Below are positions 16,654-25,469 of a stretch of 64,000 nucleotides of DNA, piece by piece; the first letter of the stretch is position 1; the number at the start of each line of letters is the position of its first letter. The stretch is from UBA1858 sp045105615. Its GTDB lineage: Bacteria > Pseudomonadota > Gammaproteobacteria > UBA4575. The position numbers and the translations under genes are program-made. Under the pieces are notes generated by a model, which was given only the letters and a program-made list of their open reading frames with translations, ran no database searches and was not told the DNA's origin. The stretch spans positions 1-64,000 of the forward strand of contig JBGCDS010000008.1 of the NCBI GenBank assembly GCA_045105615.1, read 5' to 3'.

Positions 16654-16689
16654 TATAATTATGAATTCAATCGCGTCAGTATAGCGATT
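16654..16689 (+). promoter_or_regulatory. candidate fabI promoter -10 and operator-like inverted repeat
   Basis: TATAAT at 16654-16659 is a perfect -10 hexamer; the -35 (TGCCAT at 17-bp spacing) is poor. An inverted repeat AATCGC-N9-GCGATT follows at 16669-16689, just after the expected transcription start, where a repressor would act. The fabI ATG is about 40 bp further on with a strong AGGAG SD. Operator function is inferred. Confidence 0.4.
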
Positions 16690-16727
16690 AGCGCGTAATC
16701 AGGCGAACTACTTTTATAGGAGAAACC

Positions 16728-17510
16728 ATGGGTTTTCTGGCGAATAAAAAAGCATTAATCATAGGTGTAGCAAGTAATCGGTCGATTGCTTGGGGAGTGG
16801 CTAAAGCCATGCATGAACAAGGTGCCGAATTGGCCTTCACTTACCAAAATGACCGACTGCAATCACGTGTCGAAAAATTAGCCAAAGAGTGCGGTAGCGA
16901 TATTGTACTTCCCTGTGATGTCGCCACGGATGAGAACATTTCAGACCTATTTAATCAGCTTGGGAGTCATTGGTCAGAATTTGACATTTTGGTCCATTCG
17001 GTCGCTTTTGCGCCAAAAGAAGAGCTAGAAGGAGATTTTGTCGACAATACTACGCGCGAAGGATCAAAACTTGCTCACGACATCAGCAGCTATAGCTTAA
17101 CCGCACTTGCTAAAGCTGCACGCCCGATGATGAGTGGCCACCCTAGCGCAATTATATCACTGACTTATCTAGGCGCGATGAAAGCAATGCCAAACTACAA
17201 TGTAATGGGATTAGCCAAAGCAAGCTTAGAAGCCAATACACGCTATATGGCCTACGCTTTAGGGCCAGACAACATTCGCGTAAATTGCATTTCTGCCGGC
17301 CCAATAAGAACGCTAGCAGCGGCTGGGATTGGTGATTTTCGCAAGATGCTTGACCATGTAGAACAAAACGCACCTTTACGCAAAAATGTATCTATTGACG
17401 AAGTTGGTAATGTTGCTGCTTTTTTATGCTCTGACTTAGCCAGCGGGATTACTGGTGAAATCACTTACGTCGATGCAGGATTTAATATTGTTGGTATGAC
17501 AGGATATTAA
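16728..17510 (+). CDS. fabI: enoyl-[acyl-carrier-protein] reductase (NADH), FabI
   Basis: The 260-residue SDR-family enzyme catalyses the last reduction of each fatty-acid elongation cycle. The variant nucleotide-binding motif GVASNRSIAWGVA (13-25) and the catalytic Tyr-x6-Lys (Tyr157, Lys164) are present, with Tyr147 in SLTYLGA. This corresponds to Tyr156, Lys163 and Tyr146 of E. coli. A strong SD (AGGAG) lies 6-7 nt before the ATG. The stop codon abuts that of the convergent symporter gene with no intervening base. Confidence 0.97.
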   Translation: MGFLANKKALIIGVASNRSIAWGVAKAMHEQGAELAFTYQNDRLQSRVEKLAKECGSDIVLPCDVATDENISDLFNQLGSHWSEFDILVHSVAFAPKEELEGDFVDNTTREGSKLAHDISSYSLTALAKAARPMMSGHPSAIISLTYLGAMKAMPNYNVMGLAKASLEANTRYMAYALGPDNIRVNCISAGPIRTLAAAGIGDFRKMLDHVEQNAPLRKNVSIDEVGNVAAFLCSDLASGITGEITYVDAGFNIVGMTGY

Positions 17511-18770
17511 TTATTTAACAAGATTTGTCTTTTCACCTTCTGAACGAGCTACAATTACCGCGCCGCATGAATCACTAAATACATTCACTGCGGTGCGACA
17601 CATATCTAGCACTCTATCTACGGCAAGGATCAAACCTATCCCTTCTAATGGGAGGCCCATAGCCGCTAAGATAATCGTAATCGCAACTAGGCTTGCGGCA
17701 GGAATGCCAGCCACGCCTATGGATGTCATTAACGCCAGTATCACTACTGTAAATTGCTGAACAAAGCCAAGCTCTAAACCGTAAGCTTGTGCAATGAACA
17801 GTGCTGCTACACACTCATATAATGCAGTGCCATCCATATTTATCGTTGCCCCTAATGGCAGAACAAAACTTGATGTTTTATTCGACACACCGGCACGATC
17901 TTGCACACAATCTAAAGTTACCGGTAATGTTGCTGAGGATGAGCTAGTGGAGAACGCCGTCAGTAACGCTGGAAACATTGCTTGAAAATGTTTTACCGGT
18001 TGAACGCGTGCAATCACTTTCAACAAGAGTGGCATGACAACAAACATATGTAGCGCAAGCGCAGCCAATACTACAAAGAAAAACTTTGCTAGTGGTATAA
18101 ATACATCGATCCCAGAGGTGGCAACAATTTTAGCAACCAAAGCAAACACACCGATCGGCGCAAAACGCATGATCAGGTCAGTCATTTTCATCATGACCTC
18201 AAACATACCTTCGAAAAAATTTCGCATGGTGCTTTTATTCTCATTTTTTAATTGAGCAATAAAATATCCAAATAATAGGCTAAAGAAAATCAAGCCCAAC
18301 ATCTGCCCCTGTGCAGCTGCATTGATAATATTAGGTGGAATCATACGCAGGAAAATACCAGCAATATCACCCGTACTAGCGTCACCAACCTTCTGAGTTA
18401 CTTCTGCTGTATTTGCATGCAAACCAAGCACTTCTTTCGCCGGCACATCATTAATTAACCCCGGCTGAAACACCATCACCATCATCAAGCCTATAGTTAT
18501 CGCTATGGTGCTAGTGGCAACATAATAGAGTAGTGTTTTGCTTCCCATGCGGGCAAAGGAACCATCCTGCTCGATGCTTGCGATACCGACAATAATAGAA
18601 GATACGATTAATGGAACAATAATCATTTTCAGCGCATTTAGAAATAACGCACCGAAGAATTGAAAGATTGGGATTAGGTCAAATCCAACCGTTGTGCTAA
18701 TTGTGCTAGATAATGAACCGACAACAACTGCAAAGGCTAATGCAATTAATATTTGCCAATGCAGTTTCAT
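17511..18770 (-). CDS. dicarboxylate/amino acid:cation symporter (DAACS family)
   Basis: The 419-residue membrane protein has the glutamate-transporter fold signatures: the serine-rich hairpin SSSSATLP (HP1), GATINMDGTALYE (TM7 NMDGT, Na+ and substrate site), GIPAASLVAI (HP2) and DRVLDMCRTAVNVFSD (TM8). It takes up glutamate, aspartate or C4-dicarboxylates with Na+ or H+; substrate undetermined. It sits between ppiD and fabI, which I recall as neighbours in Pseudomonas, so it looks like a local insertion. A 15-bp gap separates it from ppiD. Confidence 0.93.
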   Translation of the reverse strand: MKLHWQILIALAFAVVVGSLSSTISTTVGFDLIPIFQFFGALFLNALKMIIVPLIVSSIIVGIASIEQDGSFARMGSKTLLYYVATSTIAITIGLMMVMVFQPGLINDVPAKEVLGLHANTAEVTQKVGDASTGDIAGIFLRMIPPNIINAAAQGQMLGLIFFSLLFGYFIAQLKNENKSTMRNFFEGMFEVMMKMTDLIMRFAPIGVFALVAKIVATSGIDVFIPLAKFFFVVLAALALHMFVVMPLLLKVIARVQPVKHFQAMFPALLTAFSTSSSSATLPVTLDCVQDRAGVSNKTSSFVLPLGATINMDGTALYECVAALFIAQAYGLELGFVQQFTVVILALMTSIGVAGIPAASLVAITIILAAMGLPLEGIGLILAVDRVLDMCRTAVNVFSDSCGAVIVARSEGEKTNLVK

Positions 18771-18785
18771 TTTTATAATTAACGC

Positions 18786-20687
18786 TTATAAGTTTTCGGA
18801 AAAAATACTAACATCACCCGTTTCACGTAGCGCCTTTAACATGGCCTGCATTTCCCTACGGCCATACTCACCTTGCACCGTAATCCATTCAGCTGTTTCA
18901 ACCTTAGCTCCTGACTCAGGAACAGTCATAACATCATTTAATTTAACCACAGCATACTGACCGTCATCTAACTCAATGCCATCATAGACAGGATAGCTTC
19001 CCGCCGATGAAAGAGAAAATACATGCTCTACAATTTCACTTGGTGCCGACTCATCATCACGTAACAACGCACCTACTGATACAAGCGGCACATTTAACTG
19101 CTGTAACATGCTATCTATATTTGATGAATTATTATTCAGCTTATCTATGGCATCCATTCCTTTAGCAATCAATTGCTCACGCGCTTTAATCGAAGTCACC
19201 GTCACTTTAACTTTATCCTCAACGTCCTCCAAAGCTTGAACCTCTGAAGGCTCATGCTCAAGAACCCTAATAACAAGAGCACGACCATCTGCTACTTCAA
19301 TCAGGTCACTGTTCGCACCTTTATTTAATACTTCATCAGAAAATGCAGCACTAACTATACTTGGGTAAGAAGCTATGCCTTCTAACTCAGCCCCAACTAT
19401 CCAATCTGATGTTTGAACTTCCATATTCAATTCTTCAGCAGCAACCTCTAAATTATCTTCATTAACATAACTCAAGTTAGATAGTTTTTCGATTAGCTCT
19501 ATATACTCTTTATCGGCAGCATCGGCACGCAGCTCATTCTCAATCTGTGAACGCACCTGCTCGAATGGCTTGGTTTTTGGGTCAGTAATGTCATCAAGCT
19601 TAATCAATTGAACACCTAAACTTGTTCTAACAGGGACACTCATATCACCTTTTTGCATGGAAAATAACTTCTGCACAAACACAGGATTATCAATATCTGT
19701 ACGCGTTACAAACCCAAGGTCTCCGCCATTCTTAGCCGAAAATGAATCTTCTGACATCTCTTTTGCAAGAGAAGCAAACTGCTCGCCACTTTCTATTCGA
19801 TCAGCCACCGCTTGAAGCTTACTCAAGGCTGACGCCACTTGCTCTTCCGAAGCGCTTTCTGTCAATTTCAATAGAATATGACTAGCTTTTCTTAATTCAG
19901 GGGTTTGATATCGGCTTGGATCATCGTCATAAGAAGATTGAATTTCGTCATCCGACAAGGTAAAAGCTTCTGCAATATCCTTTTGCTTTATTTCTATATA
20001 CTCAAGCTTGACGCGCTCAAGCGTTTTAAAAGATTGCTTATTCGATTGGTAGTACTCATTGATATCGCTATCAGTCACAACCACTGAATTAGTATCAGGA
20101 ACAATTAAGAAATAATCAAAATCGCGCTTCTGCTGTTTTAATGCTGCATATTTTTGCTTGTCTTTTTCTGGAAGAAAACTCGAGTAAACGGCACTACCTT
20201 GATATTGGTTAATACTCTCTTCTTGTCTTAATTGATTTTCAAATTCGACAGGACTTCTATTCTGCGAAACTAATAGTTGCTGATACTTAGCCGAATCAAA
20301 CCTACCAGCATTTTGAAACTGTGGGACTGACTGAATACGCTCTGCTAATTTCTTATCACTAATTCGATAACCTGCATTTGTAGTTTCATCGCTGAGCAGA
20401 GTGTTTTGTATTAATGTATCTAATACGCTTTGCTTCAATTTATTTTCATCGCTATATAACGAATCGAAGGAACTACCTAAGATAGATTTCAAGTAGCGTC
20501 TTTGATCTTGAACCTGCGCATCAAATACACGCTTTACGATTTCCTCACCGTTTACTTCAGCTACTTTCTGATCACCTGGAGCACCAAAATATTCTTGGAT
20601 CCCCCAGAACGCGAATGGAATTGTAATTAATATGACAATTATGTAAGCGAGGATTCCGCTCGTTCGCTCACGAATTTGCATCAACAT
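18786..20687 (-). CDS. ppiD: periplasmic folding chaperone / peptidyl-prolyl isomerase PpiD
   Basis: The 633-residue protein begins MLMQIRERTSGILAYIIVILITIPFAFWGI (read in parts), the typical single N-terminal TM anchor. A SurA_N-type chaperone domain follows (about 35-200), then a parvulin domain at about 265-360 with KASHILLK, FASLAKEMSEDSFSAKNGGDLGF and VPVRTSLGVQLIKL. PpiD docks near SecYEG and helps newly translocated outer-membrane proteins fold. Its position downstream of lon-hupB-tRNAs is conserved in gammaproteobacteria. A strong terminator hairpin lies in the 88-bp gap before it, so it must have its own promoter there. Confidence 0.95.
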   Translation of the reverse strand: MLMQIRERTSGILAYIIVILITIPFAFWGIQEYFGAPGDQKVAEVNGEEIVKRVFDAQVQDQRRYLKSILGSSFDSLYSDENKLKQSVLDTLIQNTLLSDETTNAGYRISDKKLAERIQSVPQFQNAGRFDSAKYQQLLVSQNRSPVEFENQLRQEESINQYQGSAVYSSFLPEKDKQKYAALKQQKRDFDYFLIVPDTNSVVVTDSDINEYYQSNKQSFKTLERVKLEYIEIKQKDIAEAFTLSDDEIQSSYDDDPSRYQTPELRKASHILLKLTESASEEQVASALSKLQAVADRIESGEQFASLAKEMSEDSFSAKNGGDLGFVTRTDIDNPVFVQKLFSMQKGDMSVPVRTSLGVQLIKLDDITDPKTKPFEQVRSQIENELRADAADKEYIELIEKLSNLSYVNEDNLEVAAEELNMEVQTSDWIVGAELEGIASYPSIVSAAFSDEVLNKGANSDLIEVADGRALVIRVLEHEPSEVQALEDVEDKVKVTVTSIKAREQLIAKGMDAIDKLNNNSSNIDSMLQQLNVPLVSVGALLRDDESAPSEIVEHVFSLSSAGSYPVYDGIELDDGQYAVVKLNDVMTVPESGAKVETAEWITVQGEYGRREMQAMLKALRETGDVSIFSENL

Positions 20688-20730
20688 AGGATTTACTCAA
20701 TTAGATATTATTTGGAAACGAGAGGTATTA

Positions 20731-20768
20731 TACAAGATAGGGGAAGATGAAATCTTCCCCTATTTGTA
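20731..20768 (-). terminator. long stem-loop after the tRNA-Val/tRNA-Asp genes
   Basis: The arms ATAGGGGAAGAT and ATCTTCCCCTAT (20737-20748, 20752-20763) pair perfectly over 12 bp around a 3-nt loop. Outer bases TACAA/TTGTA extend the stem to about 17 bp with one bulged G. It lies 7 bp past the tRNA-Asp CCA end, in the right place to end the hupB-tRNA transcript. The T-run after it on the minus strand is weak, so it may be a processing boundary instead. Confidence 0.65.
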
Positions 20769-20775
20769 CAAAAAA

Positions 20776-20852
20776 TGGCGGAGTGGACGGGATTCGAACC
20801 CGCGACCCCCGGCGTGACAGGCCGATATTCTAACCAGCTGAACTACCACTCC
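20776..20852 (-). tRNA. tRNA-Asp (GTC)
   Basis: The minus strand folds as a 77-nt cloverleaf beginning GGAGTGGTAGTTCAGCTGG, with anticodon loop CTGTCAC (anticodon GTC), T-loop GGTTCGAATCC, and encoded CCA. It differs only slightly from E. coli tRNA-Asp. It lies 21 bp downstream of tRNA-Val in the same transcript. Confidence 0.97.
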
Positions 20853-20873
20853 ATGTTTGGCTATTTTTGCTAT

Positions 20874-20949
20874 TGGTGGGTGCTGAGGGGATCGAACCCC
20901 CGACCCTCGCCTTGTAAGGGCGATGCTCTACCAGCTGAGCTAAGCACCC
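20874..20949 (-). tRNA. tRNA-Val (TAC)
   Basis: The 76-nt cloverleaf on the minus strand starts GGGTGCTTAGCTCAGCTGG. It has anticodon loop CTTACAA (TAC) and ends with encoded CCA. It lies only 14 bp after the hupB stop codon, so co-transcription with hupB is likely. Confidence 0.97.
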
Positions 20950-20963
20950 ATGCAAAAGGCGCG

Positions 20964-21236
20964 CTAGTTTACTGCATCCTTTAACGCCTTACCAGCTTTA
21001 AAAGCAGGCACTTTAGACGCTTTAATTTCCATAGGCTCACCAGTCCTAGGGTTCCTTCCTGTACGTGCGCCACGCTCACGAACTAAAAATGTTCCAAATC
21101 CAGCAATGGCTACCTGATCACCACTTTTAAGTGCGCCAGTTATTGCTTCGATGACTGCATCTACTGTTCTACCTGCTGATGCCTTAGAAAGATCAGCGGC
21201 ACTTGCCACCGCTTCAGTTAACTCGGTTTTATTCAT
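20964..21236 (-). CDS. hupB: DNA-binding protein HU
   Basis: The 90-residue histone-like protein starts MNKTELTEAVA and contains the DNA-binding arm signature GFGTFLVRERGARTGRNP (in parts) followed by GEPMEIKASKVPAFKAGK. It bends and compacts DNA as a dimer. Family length is exact (about 90). An AGGGG SD lies 11 nt before the ATG. The location downstream of lon and upstream of ppiD matches hupB rather than hupA. Confidence 0.97.
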   Translation of the reverse strand: MNKTELTEAVASAADLSKASAGRTVDAVIEAITGALKSGDQVAIAGFGTFLVRERGARTGRNPRTGEPMEIKASKVPAFKAGKALKDAVN

Positions 21237-21261
21237 TGAATAATTTACCCCTGAATTGATT

Positions 21262-21267
21262 ATTATA
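21262..21267 (-). promoter_or_regulatory. candidate -10 element for hupB
   Basis: The minus strand carries a perfect TATAAT 25 bp before the hupB ATG, in the 212-bp lon-hupB gap, leaving room for a short leader with the AGGGG SD. No good -35 lies 16-18 bp upstream, so an activator or extended contacts would be needed. The rest of the gap is AT-rich and holds nothing else I can name. Confidence 0.4.
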
Positions 21268-21448
21268 GAAGTCTGGTACGGTATTGATTAGCACATATAT
21301 ATTTCGATAGTTAACAATTGATGTTACTAGAAAGCACGGAGTAAATGTAAAAGAATGCAGTGATTCTTTTACTAGAACGACATACGTGATCAATCATTAA
21401 TGCGAAACGAAGTTATACCAGCAACGGATTCACACTGTCAATAAACGA

Positions 21449-23890
21449 CTAGTGATGTCTTACTTCTTCTTTCTTATTTCCGACTTCGAGTATTCTCTTT
21501 TTCAACTCGTTCAAATTCTCGCCACCTTCCAATGGTGTAGGCATTTCAGTTAATGCAATTTCTAGCACCTCATCAATCCAACGCACTGGTCGAATATCAA
21601 GTTCGGCTTTAATATTATCGGGAATTTCCACAAGATCTTTTTCATTTTCTTCTGGAATCACAATAGTTTTAATACCACCACGATGTGCCGCTAGTAATTT
21701 CTCTTTGAGACCACCGATAGGCAATACTTCACCACGCAATGTGATTTCACCTGTCATAGCAACATCAGCTCGCACAGGGATATCTGTCAGAGCTGATACC
21801 AACGCAGTTGTCATTCCAACTCCGGCGCTTGGACCATCTTTTTTCACTGCGCCCTCAGGCACATGAATATGAATATCGACTTTATCGTAAAATTCTGGGC
21901 TCACGCCTAATTTGATAGCGCGACTACGAACGACTGTTTGGGCAACTTGAATAGACTCTTTCATTACATCTTCAAGATTACCTGTAGGTGCCATCATCTT
22001 ACCTTTACCAAGTACAATTTCTGCTTCTATGGTTAACAATTCACCGCCTACTTCAGTCCATGCCAATCCTGTCACCTGACCAATTTGATCTTTTTCATCA
22101 GCCAAGCCATAACGGAATTTACGCACACCTAAATAGTCATCTATATTCTTAGGAGTAACAGTGGTCTTTTGATCTTCCTTACCAAGCACAATGGCTTTCA
22201 CTACTTTGCGGCAGATCTTAGAGATTTCTCTTTCAAGACTACGCACACCTGCTTCACGTGTGTAATAACGAATAATATCTTGGACAGACTCTTTAGTGAT
22301 CTCTATTTCTTTCTCTTTCAAGCCATTACTTTTAATCTGCTTGGGCAGCAAATAACGCATAGCGATATTTAATTTTTCATCTTCCGTGTAACCTGGGATA
22401 CGAATCACCTCCATACGATCCAATAGCGGCCCTGGAATATTCATACTATTTGATGTCGCAACAAACATGACGTCAGACAGATCAAAATCAACTTCTAGAT
22501 AATGATCACTAAAAGTATTATTTTGTTCTGGATCTAGCACTTCCAACATAGCTGATGAAGGATCACCGCGAAAATCTGCAGCCATTTTGTCGATCTCATC
22601 CAATAAGAACATCGGATTTCTCACCCCAATCTTTGAAAGATTTTGAATGATCTTACCTGGCAATGAACCTATATAGGTCCGACGGTGACCACGGATTTCA
22701 GCTTCATCACGCACACCACCTAATGACATACGCGTGTACTTTCTTCCAGTTGCACGCGCGATAGATTTTCCTAGCGAGGTTTTACCCACACCTGGAGGCC
22801 CTACCAAACACAAAATTGGACCTTTTAATTTTTTCACTCGCTGCTGAACAGCCAAGTATTCAAGAATACGCTCTTTGACTTTTTCTAGTCCGAAGTGATC
22901 TTCTTCAAGAATATTTTCTGCATTACCAAGATTACGATTAATCTTACTTTTCTTCTTCCATGGCGTTCCCACCATCCAGTCAAGATAGTTCCTCACGACA
23001 GTAGCTTCCGCAGACATTGGGGACATCATCTTTAACTTGTTCAATTCAGATGTGGCTTTCTCTTTGGCTTCCTGAGGCATGCCCGCATCTTCAATTTTTT
23101 GCGTAAGCTCTTCTACCTCATTCGGCGCATCTTCCATCTCACCAAGTTCTTTCTGAATCGCTTTCATTTGCTCATTCAGATAATACTCGCGCTGACTCTT
23201 TTCCATCTGCTGCTTAACGCGACCACGAATGCGTTTTTCAATCTGCAATACATCTAACTCTGCTTCGATCAAATTCATCAAATGCTCAAGGCGCTCATAT
23301 GTCGAAACAATTTCTAGCACATGTTGTTTTTCATCTAGCTTTAAAGACATATGCGCAGCAATGGTGTCAGATAATCGGCTAGGATCATCTATACCTGCTA
23401 GTGAAGTTAAAACTTCAGGTGGGACTTTTTTATTTAGTTTCACATACTGTTCAAACAAACTCACAATCGAACGAGAAAGCACTTCTAGCTTTTTCTCGTC
23501 TTCAGGCTCTTCGTTATCAAGCACTGATATCTCCGCAGTAAAGTATTCTGACTCTTCTGCAAACCGAATAACTTTTGCACGCTCTGCACCTTCCACTAGC
23601 ACTTTAATGGTGCCATCAGGAAGTTTAAGAAGTTGTAAAATTGATGATAGCGTTCCAATGGTATGGAAATCATCAAACGATGGTTCATCAAGCTCAGCGC
23701 TTTTCTGTGCCACCAAAAGAATTTGTTTATTATTAGCCATCGCCGCATCTAATGCTTGGATGGACTTATCTCGACCTACAAATAATGGGATTACCATATT
23801 TGGATACACGACAACATCGCGTAACGGCAATACTGGGACGTTTGAAACGTCCGTAAGATCGATAGGGCTATTTTCTTGCTGGTCAGCCAT
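21449..23890 (-). CDS. lon: ATP-dependent Lon protease
   Basis: The 813-residue protein contains the N-terminal substrate-recognition domain (20-215). It continues with a coiled helical region, the AAA+ module with Walker A GPPGVGKT (364-371) and Walker B MFLLDEID (427-434), and the C-terminal Ser-Lys protease. Catalytic Ser688 lies in KDGPSAG and Lys729 in GGLKEKLLAA. It degrades misfolded and regulatory proteins in the cytoplasm. A strong AAGGAG SD precedes the ATG, and a sigma32-type promoter lies about 58 bp upstream, consistent with heat-shock control. Confidence 0.98.
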   Translation of the reverse strand: MADQQENSPIDLTDVSNVPVLPLRDVVVYPNMVIPLFVGRDKSIQALDAAMANNKQILLVAQKSAELDEPSFDDFHTIGTLSSILQLLKLPDGTIKVLVEGAERAKVIRFAEESEYFTAEISVLDNEEPEDEKKLEVLSRSIVSLFEQYVKLNKKVPPEVLTSLAGIDDPSRLSDTIAAHMSLKLDEKQHVLEIVSTYERLEHLMNLIEAELDVLQIEKRIRGRVKQQMEKSQREYYLNEQMKAIQKELGEMEDAPNEVEELTQKIEDAGMPQEAKEKATSELNKLKMMSPMSAEATVVRNYLDWMVGTPWKKKSKINRNLGNAENILEEDHFGLEKVKERILEYLAVQQRVKKLKGPILCLVGPPGVGKTSLGKSIARATGRKYTRMSLGGVRDEAEIRGHRRTYIGSLPGKIIQNLSKIGVRNPMFLLDEIDKMAADFRGDPSSAMLEVLDPEQNNTFSDHYLEVDFDLSDVMFVATSNSMNIPGPLLDRMEVIRIPGYTEDEKLNIAMRYLLPKQIKSNGLKEKEIEITKESVQDIIRYYTREAGVRSLEREISKICRKVVKAIVLGKEDQKTTVTPKNIDDYLGVRKFRYGLADEKDQIGQVTGLAWTEVGGELLTIEAEIVLGKGKMMAPTGNLEDVMKESIQVAQTVVRSRAIKLGVSPEFYDKVDIHIHVPEGAVKKDGPSAGVGMTTALVSALTDIPVRADVAMTGEITLRGEVLPIGGLKEKLLAAHRGGIKTIVIPEENEKDLVEIPDNIKAELDIRPVRWIDEVLEIALTEMPTPLEGGENLNELKKRILEVGNKKEEVRHH

Positions 23891-23947
23891 AGAGACTCCT
23901 TTGAGTCTAACGAGTAGAGGTTAAATGTGAATTAATATTCACACTAT

Positions 23948-23974
23948 ATATGGACACCCAGCACTAATTTCAAG
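23948..23974 (-). promoter_or_regulatory. sigma32-type heat-shock promoter for lon
   Basis: The minus strand reads CTTGAAA (23974-23968), 12 bp, then GTCCATAT (23955-23948). The RpoH consensus is CTTGAAA-N11-15-CCCCATNT, so the -35 is exact and the -10 matches six of eight. It lies in the clpX-lon gap (119 bp), about 58 bp from the lon ATG. Location and match make this the best-supported promoter in the window. Confidence 0.7.
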
Positions 23975-24009
23975 TGCACCTGGGCAAAAGCCTGTACAGG
24001 GTATAGCGT

Positions 24010-25293
24010 TTATTCCTCAGCAGCGGCTTTTTCGTAGTCTGTGCTCTCGTAAATGAGATAAGGTTTGGCATCGCCCTTGATCACAGCTTCATCAACCACT
24101 ACTTTAGTCACCCCTTCTATCGAAGGCAGATCATACATAGTATCTAGAAGCACATTTTCTAGGATTGTACGTAAACCACGTGCGCCTGTTTTACGCTCCA
24201 TGGCTTTCTTAGCAACAGCAGTTAATGCATTTGGACGGAACTCAATTTCTGCATCTTCCATCTCAAACAATCGTGTATATTGCTTGGTTAAAGCATTTTT
24301 AGGTTCAGTAAGAATACGCACTAAGGCCTCTGCGTCTAATTCTTCTAAAGTTGCTACCACAGGCAAACGACCGACGAATTCTGGTATCAACCCGTAACGA
24401 ACAAGGTCTTCTGGCTCAACACCATGTAAAATTTCACCTACCGAGGTATCTTCATTAGTTGCGCGCACTTCAGCAGAGAAGCCAATCCCTGTTTTCTCTG
24501 TACGGTCAAGAATGACTTTATCCAATCCTGCAAACGCACCACCACAGACAAACAAAATATTACTTGTATCGACTTGTAAAAATTCTTGCTGCGGATGCTT
24601 ACGCCCACCCTGAGGAGGAACAGAAGCAACAGTGCCCTCAATCAGCTTCAATAACGCTTGCTGCACACCTTCACCAGATACATCTCGAGTAATTGAAGGA
24701 TTATCTGATTTACGAGAAATCTTATCGATTTCATCGATATAAACAATTCCAGTCTGTGCTTTCTCTACATCGTAGTCACACTTCTGTAAAAGTTTTTGAA
24801 TAATATTTTCTACATCTTCACCAACATAGCCTGCTTCTGTTAGCGTGGTTGCATCTGCGATGGTAAATGGCACGTTAAGTAATCGTGCTAATGTTTCAGC
24901 AAGTAAAGTTTTACCAGATCCAGTAGGACCCACTAATAAGATATTACTTTTTGCCAACTCGACGCTGTCTTTAGATGTGTTACTTGCTTCAAGACGCTTG
25001 TAGTGATTGTATACCGCTACTGACAACACCTTCTTCGCGTTGACTTGACCAATTACGTACTCATCTAGCTTGGCATTTATTTCTTTAGGCTTAGGGAGTT
25101 TAGTTCCACTAGCAGGTGATTGCTCCTGCATTTCTTCACGAATAATGTCGTTGCAAAGCTCGACGCATTCATCACAAATAAATACTGAAGGACCAGCAAT
25201 TAGCTTCCTTACTTCATGCTGACTTTTGCCGCAAAACGAACAATAAAGTAGTTTTCCGCTATCGGTTTCTTTCTTCGAATCATCACCGCTCAT
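24010..25293 (-). CDS. clpX: ClpXP protease ATPase subunit ClpX
   Basis: The 427-residue AAA+ unfoldase has an N-terminal zinc-binding domain (Cys18, Cys21, Cys40, Cys43). Walker A is GPTGSGKT (122-129), Walker B is VYIDEIDK, pore-loop residues follow, and the IGF-type loop that docks ClpP is present around KTGIGFSAEV. It unfolds tagged substrates, including SsrA-tagged proteins, and feeds them to ClpP. A 176-bp gap separates it from upstream clpP, so it may also have its own promoter. The SD is AGGA. Confidence 0.98.
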   Translation of the reverse strand: MSGDDSKKETDSGKLLYCSFCGKSQHEVRKLIAGPSVFICDECVELCNDIIREEMQEQSPASGTKLPKPKEINAKLDEYVIGQVNAKKVLSVAVYNHYKRLEASNTSKDSVELAKSNILLVGPTGSGKTLLAETLARLLNVPFTIADATTLTEAGYVGEDVENIIQKLLQKCDYDVEKAQTGIVYIDEIDKISRKSDNPSITRDVSGEGVQQALLKLIEGTVASVPPQGGRKHPQQEFLQVDTSNILFVCGGAFAGLDKVILDRTEKTGIGFSAEVRATNEDTSVGEILHGVEPEDLVRYGLIPEFVGRLPVVATLEELDAEALVRILTEPKNALTKQYTRLFEMEDAEIEFRPNALTAVAKKAMERKTGARGLRTILENVLLDTMYDLPSIEGVTKVVVDEAVIKGDAKPYLIYESTDYEKAAAEE

Positions 25294-25469
25294 ATTGAAA
25301 TCCTGTCAGTTCTACGGGTTGTTTAAATCGCTGCTATTTTATGACGAATTACCAACGGGAAAAAGCGAATCTATTCCCAGAATGGTACTTTATATCGGCA
25401 TATACACCTTAAATGATTATATTGTTTAATATCAGTGCTTTATATCATCGATTTAAACAAGACTCAATG

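Noticed and set aside
20775..20984. A 69-codon plus-strand frame across the tRNA-Asp/tRNA-Val region
   Set aside because: It is the antisense of two tRNA genes; such frames (with TGFEPATP and GSNPRPSPCKGDALPAELS-like strings) are a well-known annotation artefact.
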